Positions 7,450 to 15,068 of a stretch of DNA of 64,000 nt are shown piece by piece. Origin of the DNA: Paraburkholderia sp. Tr-20389 (GTDB lineage Bacteria; Pseudomonadota; Gammaproteobacteria; Burkholderiales; Burkholderiaceae); NCBI RefSeq assembly GCF_017104565.1, contig NZ_JAAGPD010000040.1:49812-113811 (forward strand). Reading direction: 5' to 3'. The position numbers and the translations under genes were made by a program. The notes beneath the pieces were generated by a model that worked only from the letters and a program-made list of their open reading frames with translations, was not told the origin of the DNA and searched no databases. Each line of letters begins with the position of its first letter. Within the stretch, counting starts at the first letter, position 1.

Positions 7450-7940
7450 CGAGCAAGCCCAGCAATCCCAAAGACATCGTCGGCACGCGCAAGGCTCCCA
7501 TGTCGACCGTATCGGCTGCCGTGATGGCTGAAGTCGGCGTCGCGATGCTCGAAGGCGCAGCGAAGTACGGCCGGCACAACTATCGCGCCGTAGGCGTGCG
7601 TGCATCGGTCTATTACGACGCGACGCTTCGCCACCTTTTTTCCTGGTGGGAGGGCGAGAACATCGACCCGGACTCTGGCATGTCGCACATCACGAAGGCC
7701 ATTGCATCGCTGTTCGTACTTCGTGACGCGATGATCCAAGGCAAGTTGACGGACGATCGCGCGCCCTGCTCGCGTGACTTCTACGCGGCACTCAACACGG
7801 CTGCTGGAGCGATTCTGGATCGTCATACCGACAAGAATCCTCGCCACTACACCATCGCCGACAGTCTCGCCATGACCGAACACGCCGCACGCGAGGATGA
7901 CGCGAGACGGATTGCGGACTCGAATCAGGAGGCAGCGTGA
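7446..7940 (+). CDS. dATP/dGTP diphosphohydrolase-like protein (DUF5664 type)
   Basis: 164 residues from the ATG at 7446, which overlaps the previous stop. Characteristic segments are NPKDIVGTRKAPMS at 6-19, a KYGRHNYRAVGVRASVYYDATLRHL core and EGENIDPDSGMSHITKAIASL, giving the His/Glu/Asp set expected of a MazG-like all-alpha pyrophosphohydrolase. Family members are annotated as dATP/dGTP diphosphohydrolases and include enzymes of phages that alter purine pools. No PurZ gene is present, so 2-aminoadenine DNA is not indicated. Confidence 0.75.
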   Translation: MTSKPSNPKDIVGTRKAPMSTVSAAVMAEVGVAMLEGAAKYGRHNYRAVGVRASVYYDATLRHLFSWWEGENIDPDSGMSHITKAIASLFVLRDAMIQGKLTDDRAPCSRDFYAALNTAAGAILDRHTDKNPRHYTIADSLAMTEHAAREDDARRIADSNQEAA

Positions 7941-8350
7941 CAACGGCGTTGTACAGAGAATTCACGCTTCGCAACGGCGGCGTCTGGAATGCCGTTGTCG
8001 CCTTCATCAAGGCCAACGCCCCGACGTTCGCCGACAAGGGCGAGCCGCTGCGCCTGATTGTGACTGCCGAGGAACGCCAGCGTAACGCCCAGCAAAATAA
8101 ATTCTACTGGGGCGCCGTGCTCAAGCAGATAGCAGAACAGGCGTGGATCGATGGCAAGCAGTTCGACAAAGACACCTGGCATGAGTACTTCGCCCGCAAG
8201 TACGGCGTGCTGGACGAACTGATTCTGCCCGATGGCGAAATCATCACGCGCCGGAAGTCGACAACGCAGATGAGTGTTGGGGAGTTCAGCGAGTATCTAA
8301 ACCGAATCCAAGCCCACGCTACGGGCGAACTCGGGATCGAATTCGAATGA
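7937..8350 (+). CDS. ninB: NinB recombination protein
   Basis: 137 residues, GTG start overlapping the previous stop. Matches NinB (lambda Orf): the RLIVTAEERQRNAQQNKFYWGAVLKQIAEQAWIDGKQF segment and the C-terminal STTQMSVGEFSEYLNRIQAHATGELGI are the family hallmarks. Lambda Orf binds single-stranded DNA and SSB and helps load RecA during phage recombination. NinG follows, matching the lambda nin region. Confidence 0.9.
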   Translation: MTTALYREFTLRNGGVWNAVVAFIKANAPTFADKGEPLRLIVTAEERQRNAQQNKFYWGAVLKQIAEQAWIDGKQFDKDTWHEYFARKYGVLDELILPDGEIITRRKSTTQMSVGEFSEYLNRIQAHATGELGIEFE

Positions 8351-8478
8351 AAACCAGCCAACTGATGTACCTGAGCGCAGTCGTGATTAGCGCCCCTTTC
8401 ATCACCCTCGAGTTCGCATCTTTCGCCGGGCCGATCGCCATCCTTCTTGGCTTCATTGCGGCATGGAGGGAGGGTTGA
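8347..8478 (+). CDS. Small single-pass membrane protein, 43 residues
   Basis: ATGA overlap with ninB, stop TGA at 8476-8478, overlapping the ninG start by 16 bases in another frame. The middle is a continuous hydrophobic helix (LSAVVISAPFITLEFASFAGPIAILLGFIAA). Function unknown; size and topology fit the many toxic or exclusion micropeptides of phage early regions. Confidence 0.55.
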   Translation: MKTSQLMYLSAVVISAPFITLEFASFAGPIAILLGFIAAWREG

Positions 8479-9077
8479 ACCGTCTCCCCAGAAAAAAGAA
8501 GTGCGCGGCTTGCAAGGCGGTGTTCGAACCGGCCCGCTCGCTTCAGAAGGTGTGCAGCCCGAAATGCGCCGCCGACTGGGCCGCAAAAGTTGCCGCCCAG
8601 AAAGCAGCCCGAGCCAATCGAGCCGAACGGAAGTCACTGGCAGAGCGCAAAGCCAAGCTCAAGACGCGCTCCGACTGGAAACGTGAGGCGCAAGCAGTCG
8701 TGAATAAGGTGGCACGCCTACGGGACATCCTTGCTGGTCACGGATGCATCTCATGTGGCGCGAAGCCACATGAGAGGTTCGGCGGCGCAGTCGATGCCGG
8801 CCATTTCAGGAGTGTAGGGAGCGCAGAACACATGCGCTTCTACCTGCCGAACATTCACCTGCAGTGCAAGCGGTGCAACCGTGACAGGGGCGGCATGCAT
8901 TCGGACTACCGTGTCGGCCTCATCGAGCGAATCACCATCGAACGCGTAGAGGAAATCGAGTCAATGCAGTGGACAGCAAAATGGTCGGTCGAGTACTTGC
9001 AGCGACTGAAGAAGGTTATGCAAAAGAAAGCCCGCAGGCTGGAGAAGCGGATTGAACAACGAAAGGAGGCGGCATGA
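8463..9077 (+). CDS. ninG: NinG (Rap) recombination nuclease
   Basis: 204 residues with the NinG layout: CAACKAVFEPARSLQKVCSPKCAADW zinc site at 14-40, a long basic helix, then a second zinc/HNH-like site (CISCGA, DAGHFRS, NIHLQCKRCNRDRGG). Lambda Rap is a structure-specific endonuclease that cleaves recombination intermediates. GGAGGG lies just upstream and the start overlaps the preceding micro-gene. Confidence 0.9.
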   Translation: MEGGLNRLPRKKKCAACKAVFEPARSLQKVCSPKCAADWAAKVAAQKAARANRAERKSLAERKAKLKTRSDWKREAQAVVNKVARLRDILAGHGCISCGAKPHERFGGAVDAGHFRSVGSAEHMRFYLPNIHLQCKRCNRDRGGMHSDYRVGLIERITIERVEEIESMQWTAKWSVEYLQRLKKVMQKKARRLEKRIEQRKEAA

Positions 9078-10345
9078 GGTTCGGTTCTGTATGCAGTGGC
9101 ATCGAAGCTGCAAGCTGTGCTTGGCATCCGCTCGGGTGGCGTGCTGACTTCCTCAGTGAGATTGAGCCGTTTCCGTCTGCCGTGCTGGCTCACCACTATC
9201 CAAACGTCCCCAATCGGGGCGACATGACAAAGTTTAAGGAATGGCCTGATGCAGCTATCGATCTTCTCGTCGGAGGAACCCCTTGCCAAAGTTTCAGCGT
9301 CGCCGGACTACGAAAGGGACTGGCTGATCCGCGTGGCAACCTCATGCTCACCTATCTTGCAATTGCTGAGCGATTCGCTCCCCGCTGGCTGTGTTGGGAA
9401 AATGTCCCCGGTGTGTTGTCGTCAAACGGAGGAAGGGACTTTGGAACCTTCCTTGCCGGGCTGGCAGAACTCGGGTATGGGTTCGCCTACCGAGTTTTGG
9501 ACGCTCAGTTCTTCGGAGTTCCCCAGCGCCGCCGACGTGTGTTCGTTGTCGGATATCTTGGAGACTGGAGACCTGCCGCCGCAGTACTTTTTGAGCGCCA
9601 AAGCTTGCTCGGGCATTCTGCGCCGCGCCGAGAAGCGCGGAAAGACGCTGCCTCGGGCGTTATCGGCGGCATTGACTATGAGGGCAACGGACACGACTGC
9701 GGAGAGCCAACTGGCCCACTGCTGAAGGGTTCGCCTACGGGCGGCGGGCATCAATTGCCGGCTGTCGCGCGAGCTTTGACGACCAGCAATCAGCGTATCG
9801 ACGCCGAAACCGAAACTTTGCTTGTTACCCATTCGCTTCGCGGAGAGGGATTCGATGCGAGCGAAGACGGGACCGGGCGTGGAACTCCTCTGATCCCGGT
9901 CTCTTATGCAATCCAGGCCGGCGCAACGCGCGAGAACCCAGAAAGCGGCCCGGATGGTGTGGGCGTCCAAACAGATATTGCGTACACATTGGAGGCGCGT
10001 GCGGAGGTTCAGTCTGTGGCATTCGCTCAAAATCAACGCGACGAGGTGCGGCTAATGAACGTGGCTGGAGCTCTTGCTGCCGAGCCGGGCGCAAAGCAAC
10101 AGACATACGCCATGCAAGGCGCTGCCGTCCGACGCTTGACGCCGCGTGAGTGCGAGCGCCTTCAGGGATTTGAGGACGACTACACGCGAATCATGGTGCG
10201 AGGCAAACCGGCCGCTGATGGTCCGCGATACAAGGCATTGGGTAACAGCATGGCGGTGCCGGTGATGCGTTGGATCGGCGAGCGAATTCAGATGGTCGAG
10301 CAGCATTCACCCTACTCTCAAACGAATGAATCGGAGGCAGCATGA
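9074..10345 (+). CDS. DNA cytosine-5 methyltransferase
   Basis: 423 residues. Motif I FGSVCSGIEAA at 3-13, catalytic Cys71 in GTPCQSF, ENV at 109-111, QRRRR at 151-155, then a long variable target-recognition region of about 190 residues and the C-terminal LTPRECERLQGF (355-366) and GNSMAVPV (390-397) motifs. All ten-motif landmarks are intact, so it should be active. Orphan, in the same operon as the adenine methyltransferase. Likely role is protection against host restriction. Recognition site unknown. Confidence 0.92.
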   Translation: MRFGSVCSGIEAASCAWHPLGWRADFLSEIEPFPSAVLAHHYPNVPNRGDMTKFKEWPDAAIDLLVGGTPCQSFSVAGLRKGLADPRGNLMLTYLAIAERFAPRWLCWENVPGVLSSNGGRDFGTFLAGLAELGYGFAYRVLDAQFFGVPQRRRRVFVVGYLGDWRPAAAVLFERQSLLGHSAPRREARKDAASGVIGGIDYEGNGHDCGEPTGPLLKGSPTGGGHQLPAVARALTTSNQRIDAETETLLVTHSLRGEGFDASEDGTGRGTPLIPVSYAIQAGATRENPESGPDGVGVQTDIAYTLEARAEVQSVAFAQNQRDEVRLMNVAGALAAEPGAKQQTYAMQGAAVRRLTPRECERLQGFEDDYTRIMVRGKPAADGPRYKALGNSMAVPVMRWIGERIQMVEQHSPYSQTNESEAA

Positions 10346-10539
10346 GCAACGTTCGACCTTGCTGGAGCCAACGCGCTGTTCTCCAGAGCATCATTGAAGC
10401 GGGTAAGAGTGCGAAGCCAAAGCACCTTGGCGGCAGCGGCGAAAACATGGTGTATATCACGCCTGAAATGTACGCCGCCCTATCTTCTGTGGTATCGAAA
10501 GACTTGGTGAGCAGCGAAGCCGCGCGAGGTGCCAAATGA
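10342..10539 (+). CDS. Hypothetical protein, 65 residues
   Basis: ATGA overlap on both sides. Contains KSAKPKHLGGSGENMVYITPEMYAALSSVV. No family recognised. The overlap chain between the cytosine methyltransferase and two membrane proteins supports translation. Confidence 0.55.
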   Translation: MSNVRPCWSQRAVLQSIIEAGKSAKPKHLGGSGENMVYITPEMYAALSSVVSKDLVSSEAARGAK

Positions 10540-10712
10540 CCGCAATCGGATTCGCATTGATGCTCACATTCGGCTACCTGTTCGGGGTGTGCGACGGCCT
10601 GCCGTTTGGCTGGCAAGGCCGCGGCAGGGATGTTTGCGCTCTCGTGACGCTCATTGGCTTCGTGCTGGCGATTGCGGGCGTCGCAATGTGGCTCTGGAGG
10701 GTTATGCCGTGA
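10536..10712 (+). CDS. Small membrane protein, two hydrophobic segments
   Basis: 58 residues, starting ATGA over the previous stop and ending where the next GTG begins. Hydrophobic stretches at about 3-18 (AIGFALMLTFGYLFGV) and 37-53 (LVTLIGFVLAIAGVAMWLW) flank a basic loop GWQGRGRD. Function unknown. Confidence 0.55.
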   Translation: MTAIGFALMLTFGYLFGVCDGLPFGWQGRGRDVCALVTLIGFVLAIAGVAMWLWRVMP

Positions 10713-10912
10713 CCAACTTCCTCCTATTCGCAGCCGGTTTCCTGCTTGGTGCTAGTGCGTTTGGGATGCTGGCGATTCTGATGCTGGCACACAAGCCGCC
10801 GCCCTCACCTACTCTCCACGCACGCAGGAAATATCGCGACGCCGTAGTAGAGGTGGATCGGGAGTGTGGGATTCGGTATGAGCATCTGGGCATGACTGGG
10901 CTCGAAGAGTAG
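10709..10912 (+). CDS. Small membrane protein with N-terminal helix
   Basis: 67 residues from a GTG overlapping the previous stop, with CTGGAGGG just upstream. One strong hydrophobic segment at 4-26 (FLLFAAGFLLGASAFGMLAILML) followed by a charged tail. Pairs with the preceding small membrane gene. No family assigned. Confidence 0.55.
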   Translation: MTNFLLFAAGFLLGASAFGMLAILMLAHKPPPSPTLHARRKYRDAVVEVDRECGIRYEHLGMTGLEE

Positions 10913-10944
10913 AAAAGCAACATCATCTCGCGCGTATAGCACAT

Positions 10945-10974
10945 TTGCGTAAGAGAGGATACCTAATTTATGCT
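10945..10974 (+). promoter_or_regulatory. Candidate internal promoter
   Basis: TTGCGT (10945-10950), 18-bp spacer, TATGCT (10969-10974), in the only sizeable gap in the early operon and 37 bases ahead of the next start. An overlapping TATGAT at 10974-10979 could shift it. Confidence 0.4.
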
Positions 10975-11010
10975 ATGATTATTCGAATCAAAAACGCACG
11001 GGGTTTCGCT

Positions 11011-11409
11011 ATGACGCAAGACCAATCCGATGAAGTCGAACACCTGTTGAGAGACTGGTTCGAATGGCAGTGTCGCCAGTCGATCGCCATGCACGCGAAG
11101 ATGTACTACCGTCCCGCTGATTCGATGGGGCGTCAGTCCATCACCAACAGAACGTGCGAAGAGGACGACGAGGCGGCTTATGAATGGGCGGATAGCCTTC
11201 AGTCCGAGCAGGTGCAGCTTTGCGTGGACGATCTAACAATCGAGCAACGCGCAGCGATTTCGACAACCATGAGGAACAAAGCGAGCGATGCCATGGTGTG
11301 GAGATCGGTGCGCGCTGGTTCCGCGCATGAAACGTATCAACAAGCAAAAGAAGACCTGTTGCCCATGCTAAAACGGCGCGGTCTGATTGGTGAGGAGATT
11401 CCGGCATGA
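11011..11409 (+). CDS. Possible late regulator (antiterminator-like), 132 residues
   Basis: Start at ATG 11011 (MTQDQSDEVEHLL), downstream of the candidate promoter; in-frame TTG 10945 or ATG 10975 would lie inside it. Helical and rich in Trp/Arg (LLRDWFEWQCRQSIAMHAKMYY), with the C-terminal QQAKEDLLPMLKRRGLI. Last regulator-sized gene before the small-gene region and late genes, a position occupied by Q-type antiterminators in lambdoid phages. That role is inference; no diagnostic motif is visible. Confidence 0.5.
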   Translation: MTQDQSDEVEHLLRDWFEWQCRQSIAMHAKMYYRPADSMGRQSITNRTCEEDDEAAYEWADSLQSEQVQLCVDDLTIEQRAAISTTMRNKASDAMVWRSVRAGSAHETYQQAKEDLLPMLKRRGLIGEEIPA

Positions 11410-11882
11410 ACGAAAAAGACGCGCAACGATTCTGGGCGAAAGTCGATAAGTCTGGGGATTGCTGGGAGTGGACTGCAAGCCGACGCAATGGCTACGGTCA
11501 AATGGGCCTCGACGGAAGGGTTGAATACGCGCACCGCATTAGCTATCAAATGGTCAATGGGGCAATACCTCCCGGGCTGGTGGTGCGCCACTCTTGCGAT
11601 AACCGGGGGTGCGTCAATCCCGCGCACCTGGAAATCGGCACGCTTGAAGAAAACAACCAAGATGCCATCGACCGGAATCGTCATGCTCCGGCCAGCAAGA
11701 CTGCGCATTATGGGTCGGATAACGGAAGGGCAAAGCTGACTGACAGCCAAGTAGCCGAAATCCGATCTTTGTATATCAAAGGTCAGCGTGGGTATGGATC
11801 GAAAGTGCTGGCAGAGAAATTCGGAGTGGGCAGCGCACACATTCTACGTATCGTGCGTGGGCAGAATCGGGTGCAATCATGA
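11406..11882 (+). CDS. HNH endonuclease with C-terminal HTH
   Basis: 158 residues. The HNH core reads CWEWTASRRNGYGQM, then AHRISYQMVNGAIPPGLVVRHSCDNRGCVNPAHLEIGT, as in free-standing phage HNH homing endonucleases. C-terminal residues 105-155 (RAKLTDSQVAEIRSLYIKG, EKFGVGSAHILRIVRG) form a DNA-binding HTH typical of these enzymes. ATGA overlap with the gene before. Probably a selfish mobile gene. Confidence 0.85.
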   Translation: MNEKDAQRFWAKVDKSGDCWEWTASRRNGYGQMGLDGRVEYAHRISYQMVNGAIPPGLVVRHSCDNRGCVNPAHLEIGTLEENNQDAIDRNRHAPASKTAHYGSDNGRAKLTDSQVAEIRSLYIKGQRGYGSKVLAEKFGVGSAHILRIVRGQNRVQS

Positions 11883-11926
11883 TGCTAATGGCTCGGCATC
11901 TCATTCGGATGGAGGCGGCAGCGTGA
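11879..11926 (+). CDS. Possible 15-residue coupling peptide
   Basis: ATG overlaps the HNH stop and the frame ends with a TGA that overlaps the GTG start of the next gene. MMLMARHLIRMEAAA would bridge the only break in the overlap chain, so it may serve translational coupling rather than a peptide function. Confidence 0.3.
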   Translation: MMLMARHLIRMEAAA

Positions 11927-12186
11927 AAGCGAAAGACTGCTATCTGTGGACGTTCAAGCGAGAGCCGGTGCGCGACGACGATCAAGTTAAATGTCCGGAG
12001 TGCAAAACCTGGTCTCCGCTGGCTAACTGGACGGCAGGATCTGTCGGATGCGATACCTGCGGCGACCATAGCGCGATGGAATGCCCTGAGTGTGGTGAAG
12101 GCGTCGATCACATCCACCAGTCGTGGAGCCCGCTGGTGAATGTACCGCTCGATCCATACGCAGACGACGACCGGGAAACGAAATGA
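11923..12186 (+). CDS. Small zinc-ribbon protein
   Basis: 87 residues from GTG 11923, behind GGAGGCGGCAGC. Two to three Cys pairs (CPEC at about 24-27, CDTC at about 46-49, CPEC at about 57-60) form one or two zinc ribbons. The longer in-frame start at 11788 lies inside the HNH gene and is unlikely. Role unknown; probably nucleic-acid or protein binding. Confidence 0.6.
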   Translation: MKAKDCYLWTFKREPVRDDDQVKCPECKTWSPLANWTAGSVGCDTCGDHSAMECPECGEGVDHIHQSWSPLVNVPLDPYADDDRETK

Positions 12187-12365
12187 ATAGCCGCCAGCGC
12201 AGAAAAGAGCGTCGCGAAGAAGAGCGATTTGCGGCGACGCCAGAAGGAGCGGCACTGATAAAGGCGATCGGCGACTTGGAGCGCTTCACTGCCGAGACGC
12301 GAGAGCTTTTGTCGAGCGCTGAAAATATTTTATTCAAAGGGGTTGTATACCCGAGAACTTTGTGA
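12183..12365 (+). CDS. Hypothetical protein, 60 residues, last gene of the early operon
   Basis: ATGA overlap. Strongly basic start MNSRQRRKERREEERF then a helical segment. Followed within 35 bases by an intrinsic terminator, so it closes the early transcription unit. No family recognised. Confidence 0.55.
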   Translation: MNSRQRRKERREEERFAATPEGAALIKAIGDLERFTAETRELLSSAENILFKGVVYPRTL

Positions 12366-12399
12366 TTGAATGCGGGGTAGGGGCACTGCGCCCAAAATC

Positions 12400-12432
12400 A
12401 GCCCGACTCGGTGAAAACCAGTCGGGCTTTTT
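12400..12432 (+). terminator. Early operon terminator
   Basis: AGCCCGACT (12400-12408), 11-base loop, AGTCGGGCT (12420-12428) and a run of five T (12428-12432), followed by CATTTCTG. Confidence 0.85.
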
Positions 12433-12446
12433 CATTTCTGCTTGCC

Positions 12447-12644
12447 ATGCGATCGACTGCCTTGCCCTCCTACCAGTACGGCGATCCAATGCGCGTACTT
12501 GAGCAGAAGCAAGCCGCAGAAGCCAGAGAGAAACGCAAAGCCGAATCGCAGCCGCGCCGCACGCTCACGGTGAAAGCCGGATGGAGCGAAGCGCGGAAAG
12601 CCGCCGAGGCTCTTTTCGATTTCCCCGCGGCTGCTTCCCAGTAG
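12447..12644 (+). CDS. Hypothetical protein, 65 residues
   Basis: Starts 14 bases after the terminator at an ATG with only a weak binding site; an upstream GTG would lie inside the terminator. Basic and helical (LEQKQAAEAREKRKAESQPRRTLTVK). No family recognised and no overlap support, so the call is tentative. Confidence 0.4.
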   Translation: MRSTALPSYQYGDPMRVLEQKQAAEAREKRKAESQPRRTLTVKAGWSEARKAAEALFDFPAAASQ

Positions 12645-12709
12645 CCCGTTTGTCCCGCCGTGGCGCAACGCCGCTCTGCCGGGAGAGCAACCCCGGACGA
12701 ACACGCAAT

Positions 12710-12832
12710 ATGACTGAATCTCAAGCACTGATAGACAGCATCGAGCAAGACCTCCAGCGTCTTCGGAACCTGGACCCGGCTCTGCTGGCTTCCTTGGTCG
12801 CACGGTTAGACGCTTTGAGGCGGATGCTCTGA
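12710..12832 (+). CDS. Small helical protein, 40 residues
   Basis: ATG at 12710; the longer upstream frame is not favoured. Leucine-rich helix (LIDSIEQDLQRLRNLDPALLASLVARL). Its TGA overlaps the ATG of the next gene (TGATG), which supports coupled translation. Confidence 0.45.
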   Translation: MTESQALIDSIEQDLQRLRNLDPALLASLVARLDALRRML

Positions 12833-12939
12833 TGGGCTGGAATCCTTTTGCAGCATGGCTGATGCTCCTCGCCACGATCAGCATGGGAACGACGCAAACC
12901 CTGCTCGACCTGGCCGAGACGCTGGAGCCGGAAGAATAA
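12832..12939 (+). CDS. Small membrane-associated peptide, 35 residues
   Basis: TGATG overlap with the preceding gene. MGWNPFAAWLMLLATISMG gives a short hydrophobic N-terminus, followed by an acidic tail ending EPEE. Function unknown. Confidence 0.4.
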   Translation: MGWNPFAAWLMLLATISMGTTQTLLDLAETLEPEE

Positions 12940-13205
12940 TTCCGCAAAACCCAGAACATTTGCCGTTTAGCGGGTAGTCGCGGCGATAGTTCCTGAGAAA
13001 GGCGGAACAATAGCGCTTTCATGTATGACCATGCTGGTCGATCTGGGAGAACCCGGAGGGCGACTTGCAAGCAGCGTGGTCATTCACGAGGGCGAACATA
13101 GAACGTCGCGCGCTGCGATAGCAGGGTAAGTGCCCATGCGGACGTGACACCAGTAGTTCTCACCCAATCCTCCTCTCAGGCCGCTTCCCCCTTGAGCGTC
13201 TGATT
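12940..13205 (+). ncRNA. Structured non-coding stretch, possible phage RNA
   Basis: No convincing gene in 266 bases, yet the stretch ends in a strong UUCG terminator (13206-13227). ATGACCATGC (13025-13034) can pair with GCGTGGTCAT (13074-13083; one G-U) to close a 10-bp stem; the same 5' segment GACCA (13027-13031) can instead pair with TGGTC (13035-13039). This looks like an RNA with alternative folds or a long leader for the next operon. No known family identified. Confidence 0.35.
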
Positions 13206-13227
13206 GCCCGCTTCGGCGGGCGTTTTT
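13206..13227 (+). terminator. UUCG tetraloop terminator
   Basis: GCCCGC, loop TTCG, GCGGGC, G, then five T. Lies 16 bases ahead of the next start codon. Confidence 0.85.
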
Positions 13228-13243
13228 ACATCTGGATCTCTGA

Positions 13244-13459
13244 ATGGCAGCTCGCAAGACAGTCAAGGTCGTCGCTGAGCGCGCGGAGATATGCAAGAAC
13301 TGTCGCCACGCATCGGTAAAGCGCGGCGAAGAAATCCAGTGCCGAAGATTCCCGCCTCAGTTCGTGTACGACCCATCAAGTGGTTGCACGGCTGTAACGC
13401 ATCCCCTGGTCGATGCCGACCATTGGTGCGGAGAATTCGGCGCCTATCTAAATTCGTAA
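13244..13459 (+). CDS. Small zinc-binding phage protein
   Basis: 71 residues. CKNCRHASVKRGEEIQCRR near the N-terminus, a second Cys at SSGCTAV and HWCGEFG at the end give four to five potential zinc ligands. Similar small Cys proteins occur ahead of packaging genes in phages of this host group. Starts directly after the terminator and precedes the phosphoesterase gene by 10 bases. Confidence 0.65.
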   Translation: MAARKTVKVVAERAEICKNCRHASVKRGEEIQCRRFPPQFVYDPSSGCTAVTHPLVDADHWCGEFGAYLNS

Positions 13460-13469
13460 AGGGGAAACC

Positions 13470-14633
13470 GTGGATCATCCAAAGCTTCGAGAATTCGCTA
13501 CAGAGCGCCAACTCCAGTTTTTGGATGCCATTGAAGAACACGGTTCGCACCGGGCAGCCGCTGAAGCGCTGAATGTGTCTCGCGGCACGATTGGCAATGC
13601 GATTTCGTCGCTGAGCGCGAAAGCGGCAAAGATGGGCTGGTCTCCGGTCCATGACATGACGCGCACGGTTCCGGAAGGGTTTCGAGTCCGCGGCGTGTCG
13701 ACGCTGTACACAGAAGACGGTATCTCCGCTCAGTGGGTAAAGAGCGAAATCGACCCGTCGAAGCAGGAAGAGATTTTCCGGGCTGCATGCGAGGCAATGG
13801 CCGAAAGCCTGCCGCGCGTGAAGCCTGCTGCCCGCCCCGCAAAGACGGACGCCGCACTCTGCAATCTCGCCGTTTTCAGCGACTACCATATTGGTATGCT
13901 CGCCTGGGAGCGCGAAGGCGGCGCAAACTGGGATCTGAAGATCGCCGAGAATCTGTTGCTGGCGAGCTTCATCCACATGATTGAATCGGCTCCGAAAGCT
14001 AAGACGTGTGTGCTGTGCCTTCAAGGGGACCAGTTACACGTCGACTCACTTTTGCCCGTTACCCCGGCTCATCACCATGTTTTAGACGCCGATGGGCGAT
14101 TCTCGAAGATCGTCGGCGCTGCTGTCCGGGTGATTCGCCGGCTGATCGATCACGCGCTGGCTCGGCATGAGCGGGTGCATCTGATCGTCTGCGAGGGCAA
14201 TCACGACGAGTCGGGCTCGGTCTGGATGCGGCACATGTTCCGCGCGCTCTATGAGAATGAGCCGCGCCTGACGGTGAACGACTCCGAATTGCCGTTCTAC
14301 GTCTACCAGCACGGCGAGACGATGCTTGCCTTCCACCACGGACACAAGGTGAAGAACGAGCAATTGCCGATGCTGTTCGCCGCACAGTTCCCGAAGGTCT
14401 GGGGCGCGACGACCAAGCGATTCGCCCATTGCGGACACAGGCACCATGTCGACGAGAAGGAGTACGCCGGCATGACGGTTGTGCAGCACCCCACCCTCGC
14501 GGCTCGCGATGCTTACGCGGCGCGTGGAGGATGGATCTCTGAGCGAGCGGCGTCGATCATTACCTACCACGACAAGTTCGGTCAAGTCGCACGCAATATC
14601 GTGTGCCCGGAGATGTTCGAGGCGGCGGCATGA
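13470..14633 (+). CDS. Calcineurin-like phosphoesterase with N-terminal HTH
   Basis: 387 residues, GTG start behind AAAGGGGAAACC. Residues 5-60 (RQLQFLDAIEEHGSHRAAAEALNVSRGTIGNAISSL) form a winged HTH. The rest has metallophosphoesterase landmarks: FSDYHIG, LQGDQLHVDS, CEGNHDES, a HHGH motif and a terminal CGHRHH. The metal-binding D-x-H, GD, GNHD and H-x-H set is complete. A DNA-binding module fused to a phosphoesterase suggests action on DNA or a role in packaging or repair; the substrate cannot be read from the sequence. Confidence 0.8.
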   Translation: MDHPKLREFATERQLQFLDAIEEHGSHRAAAEALNVSRGTIGNAISSLSAKAAKMGWSPVHDMTRTVPEGFRVRGVSTLYTEDGISAQWVKSEIDPSKQEEIFRAACEAMAESLPRVKPAARPAKTDAALCNLAVFSDYHIGMLAWEREGGANWDLKIAENLLLASFIHMIESAPKAKTCVLCLQGDQLHVDSLLPVTPAHHHVLDADGRFSKIVGAAVRVIRRLIDHALARHERVHLIVCEGNHDESGSVWMRHMFRALYENEPRLTVNDSELPFYVYQHGETMLAFHHGHKVKNEQLPMLFAAQFPKVWGATTKRFAHCGHRHHVDEKEYAGMTVVQHPTLAARDAYAARGGWISERAASIITYHDKFGQVARNIVCPEMFEAAA

Positions 14634-14992
14634 GCGGGCACGGATGGGTAACGCCTAACGCTGATGGTTCGGTGGCGAAATGCGGTGGTCCAGCCATCTG
14701 CCGGGTTTGCGCTCGCGAGAAGGCGGCACTTGAAGGTCTGCCGCCAGTAAGGAATGAGCCGCCGCCGATGCCAGCAGTGAAGCCCGCGAAACGTCCGTGG
14801 CAACCGGCCGACATCATGATCAACGGTCGCGTCTTGACGAGCGCTGAATCGGAATGCCTTCGCGCCGCTGTGACGTCATTCCTCGACGACATGCAGGACG
14901 ATGACGCACTGGGCAAAGACGAGCACGGTCGCCTGATGACAAAGGCATACCGCGTCGCAATGGAGCGAATTCTCTCTCTGATGCTGCCATGA
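14630..14992 (+). CDS. Hypothetical protein with N-terminal Cys motif
   Basis: 120 residues from the ATGA overlap at 14630. CGGPAICRVCAREK near the N-terminus may bind zinc; a proline-rich linker (PPPMPAVKPAKRPWQP) leads to a helical C-terminal half. Lies between the phosphoesterase and terminase genes. Family not recognised. Confidence 0.6.
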   Translation: MSGHGWVTPNADGSVAKCGGPAICRVCAREKAALEGLPPVRNEPPPMPAVKPAKRPWQPADIMINGRVLTSAESECLRAAVTSFLDDMQDDDALGKDEHGRLMTKAYRVAMERILSLMLP

Positions 14993-15066
14993 TCTCCTCC
15001 GAAACGCTCGGAATCGCCTACACGGTGCTCCTCTTTGCGATTGTGCTGATTCCGCCGCGCCAGTGA
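14989..15066 (+). CDS. Membrane micropeptide, 25 residues
   Basis: ATGA overlap with the gene before; TGA at 15064-15066. One hydrophobic helix (LGIAYTVLLFAIVLIPP). Supported only by the overlap and hydrophobicity. Confidence 0.35.
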   Translation: MISSETLGIAYTVLLFAIVLIPPRQ

Positions 15067-15068
15067 GT

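Noticed and set aside
7446-7940. Z-genome (2-aminoadenine) biosynthesis
   Set aside because: A dATP/dGTP diphosphohydrolase-like protein is present, but no PurZ and no dedicated polymerase accompany it.
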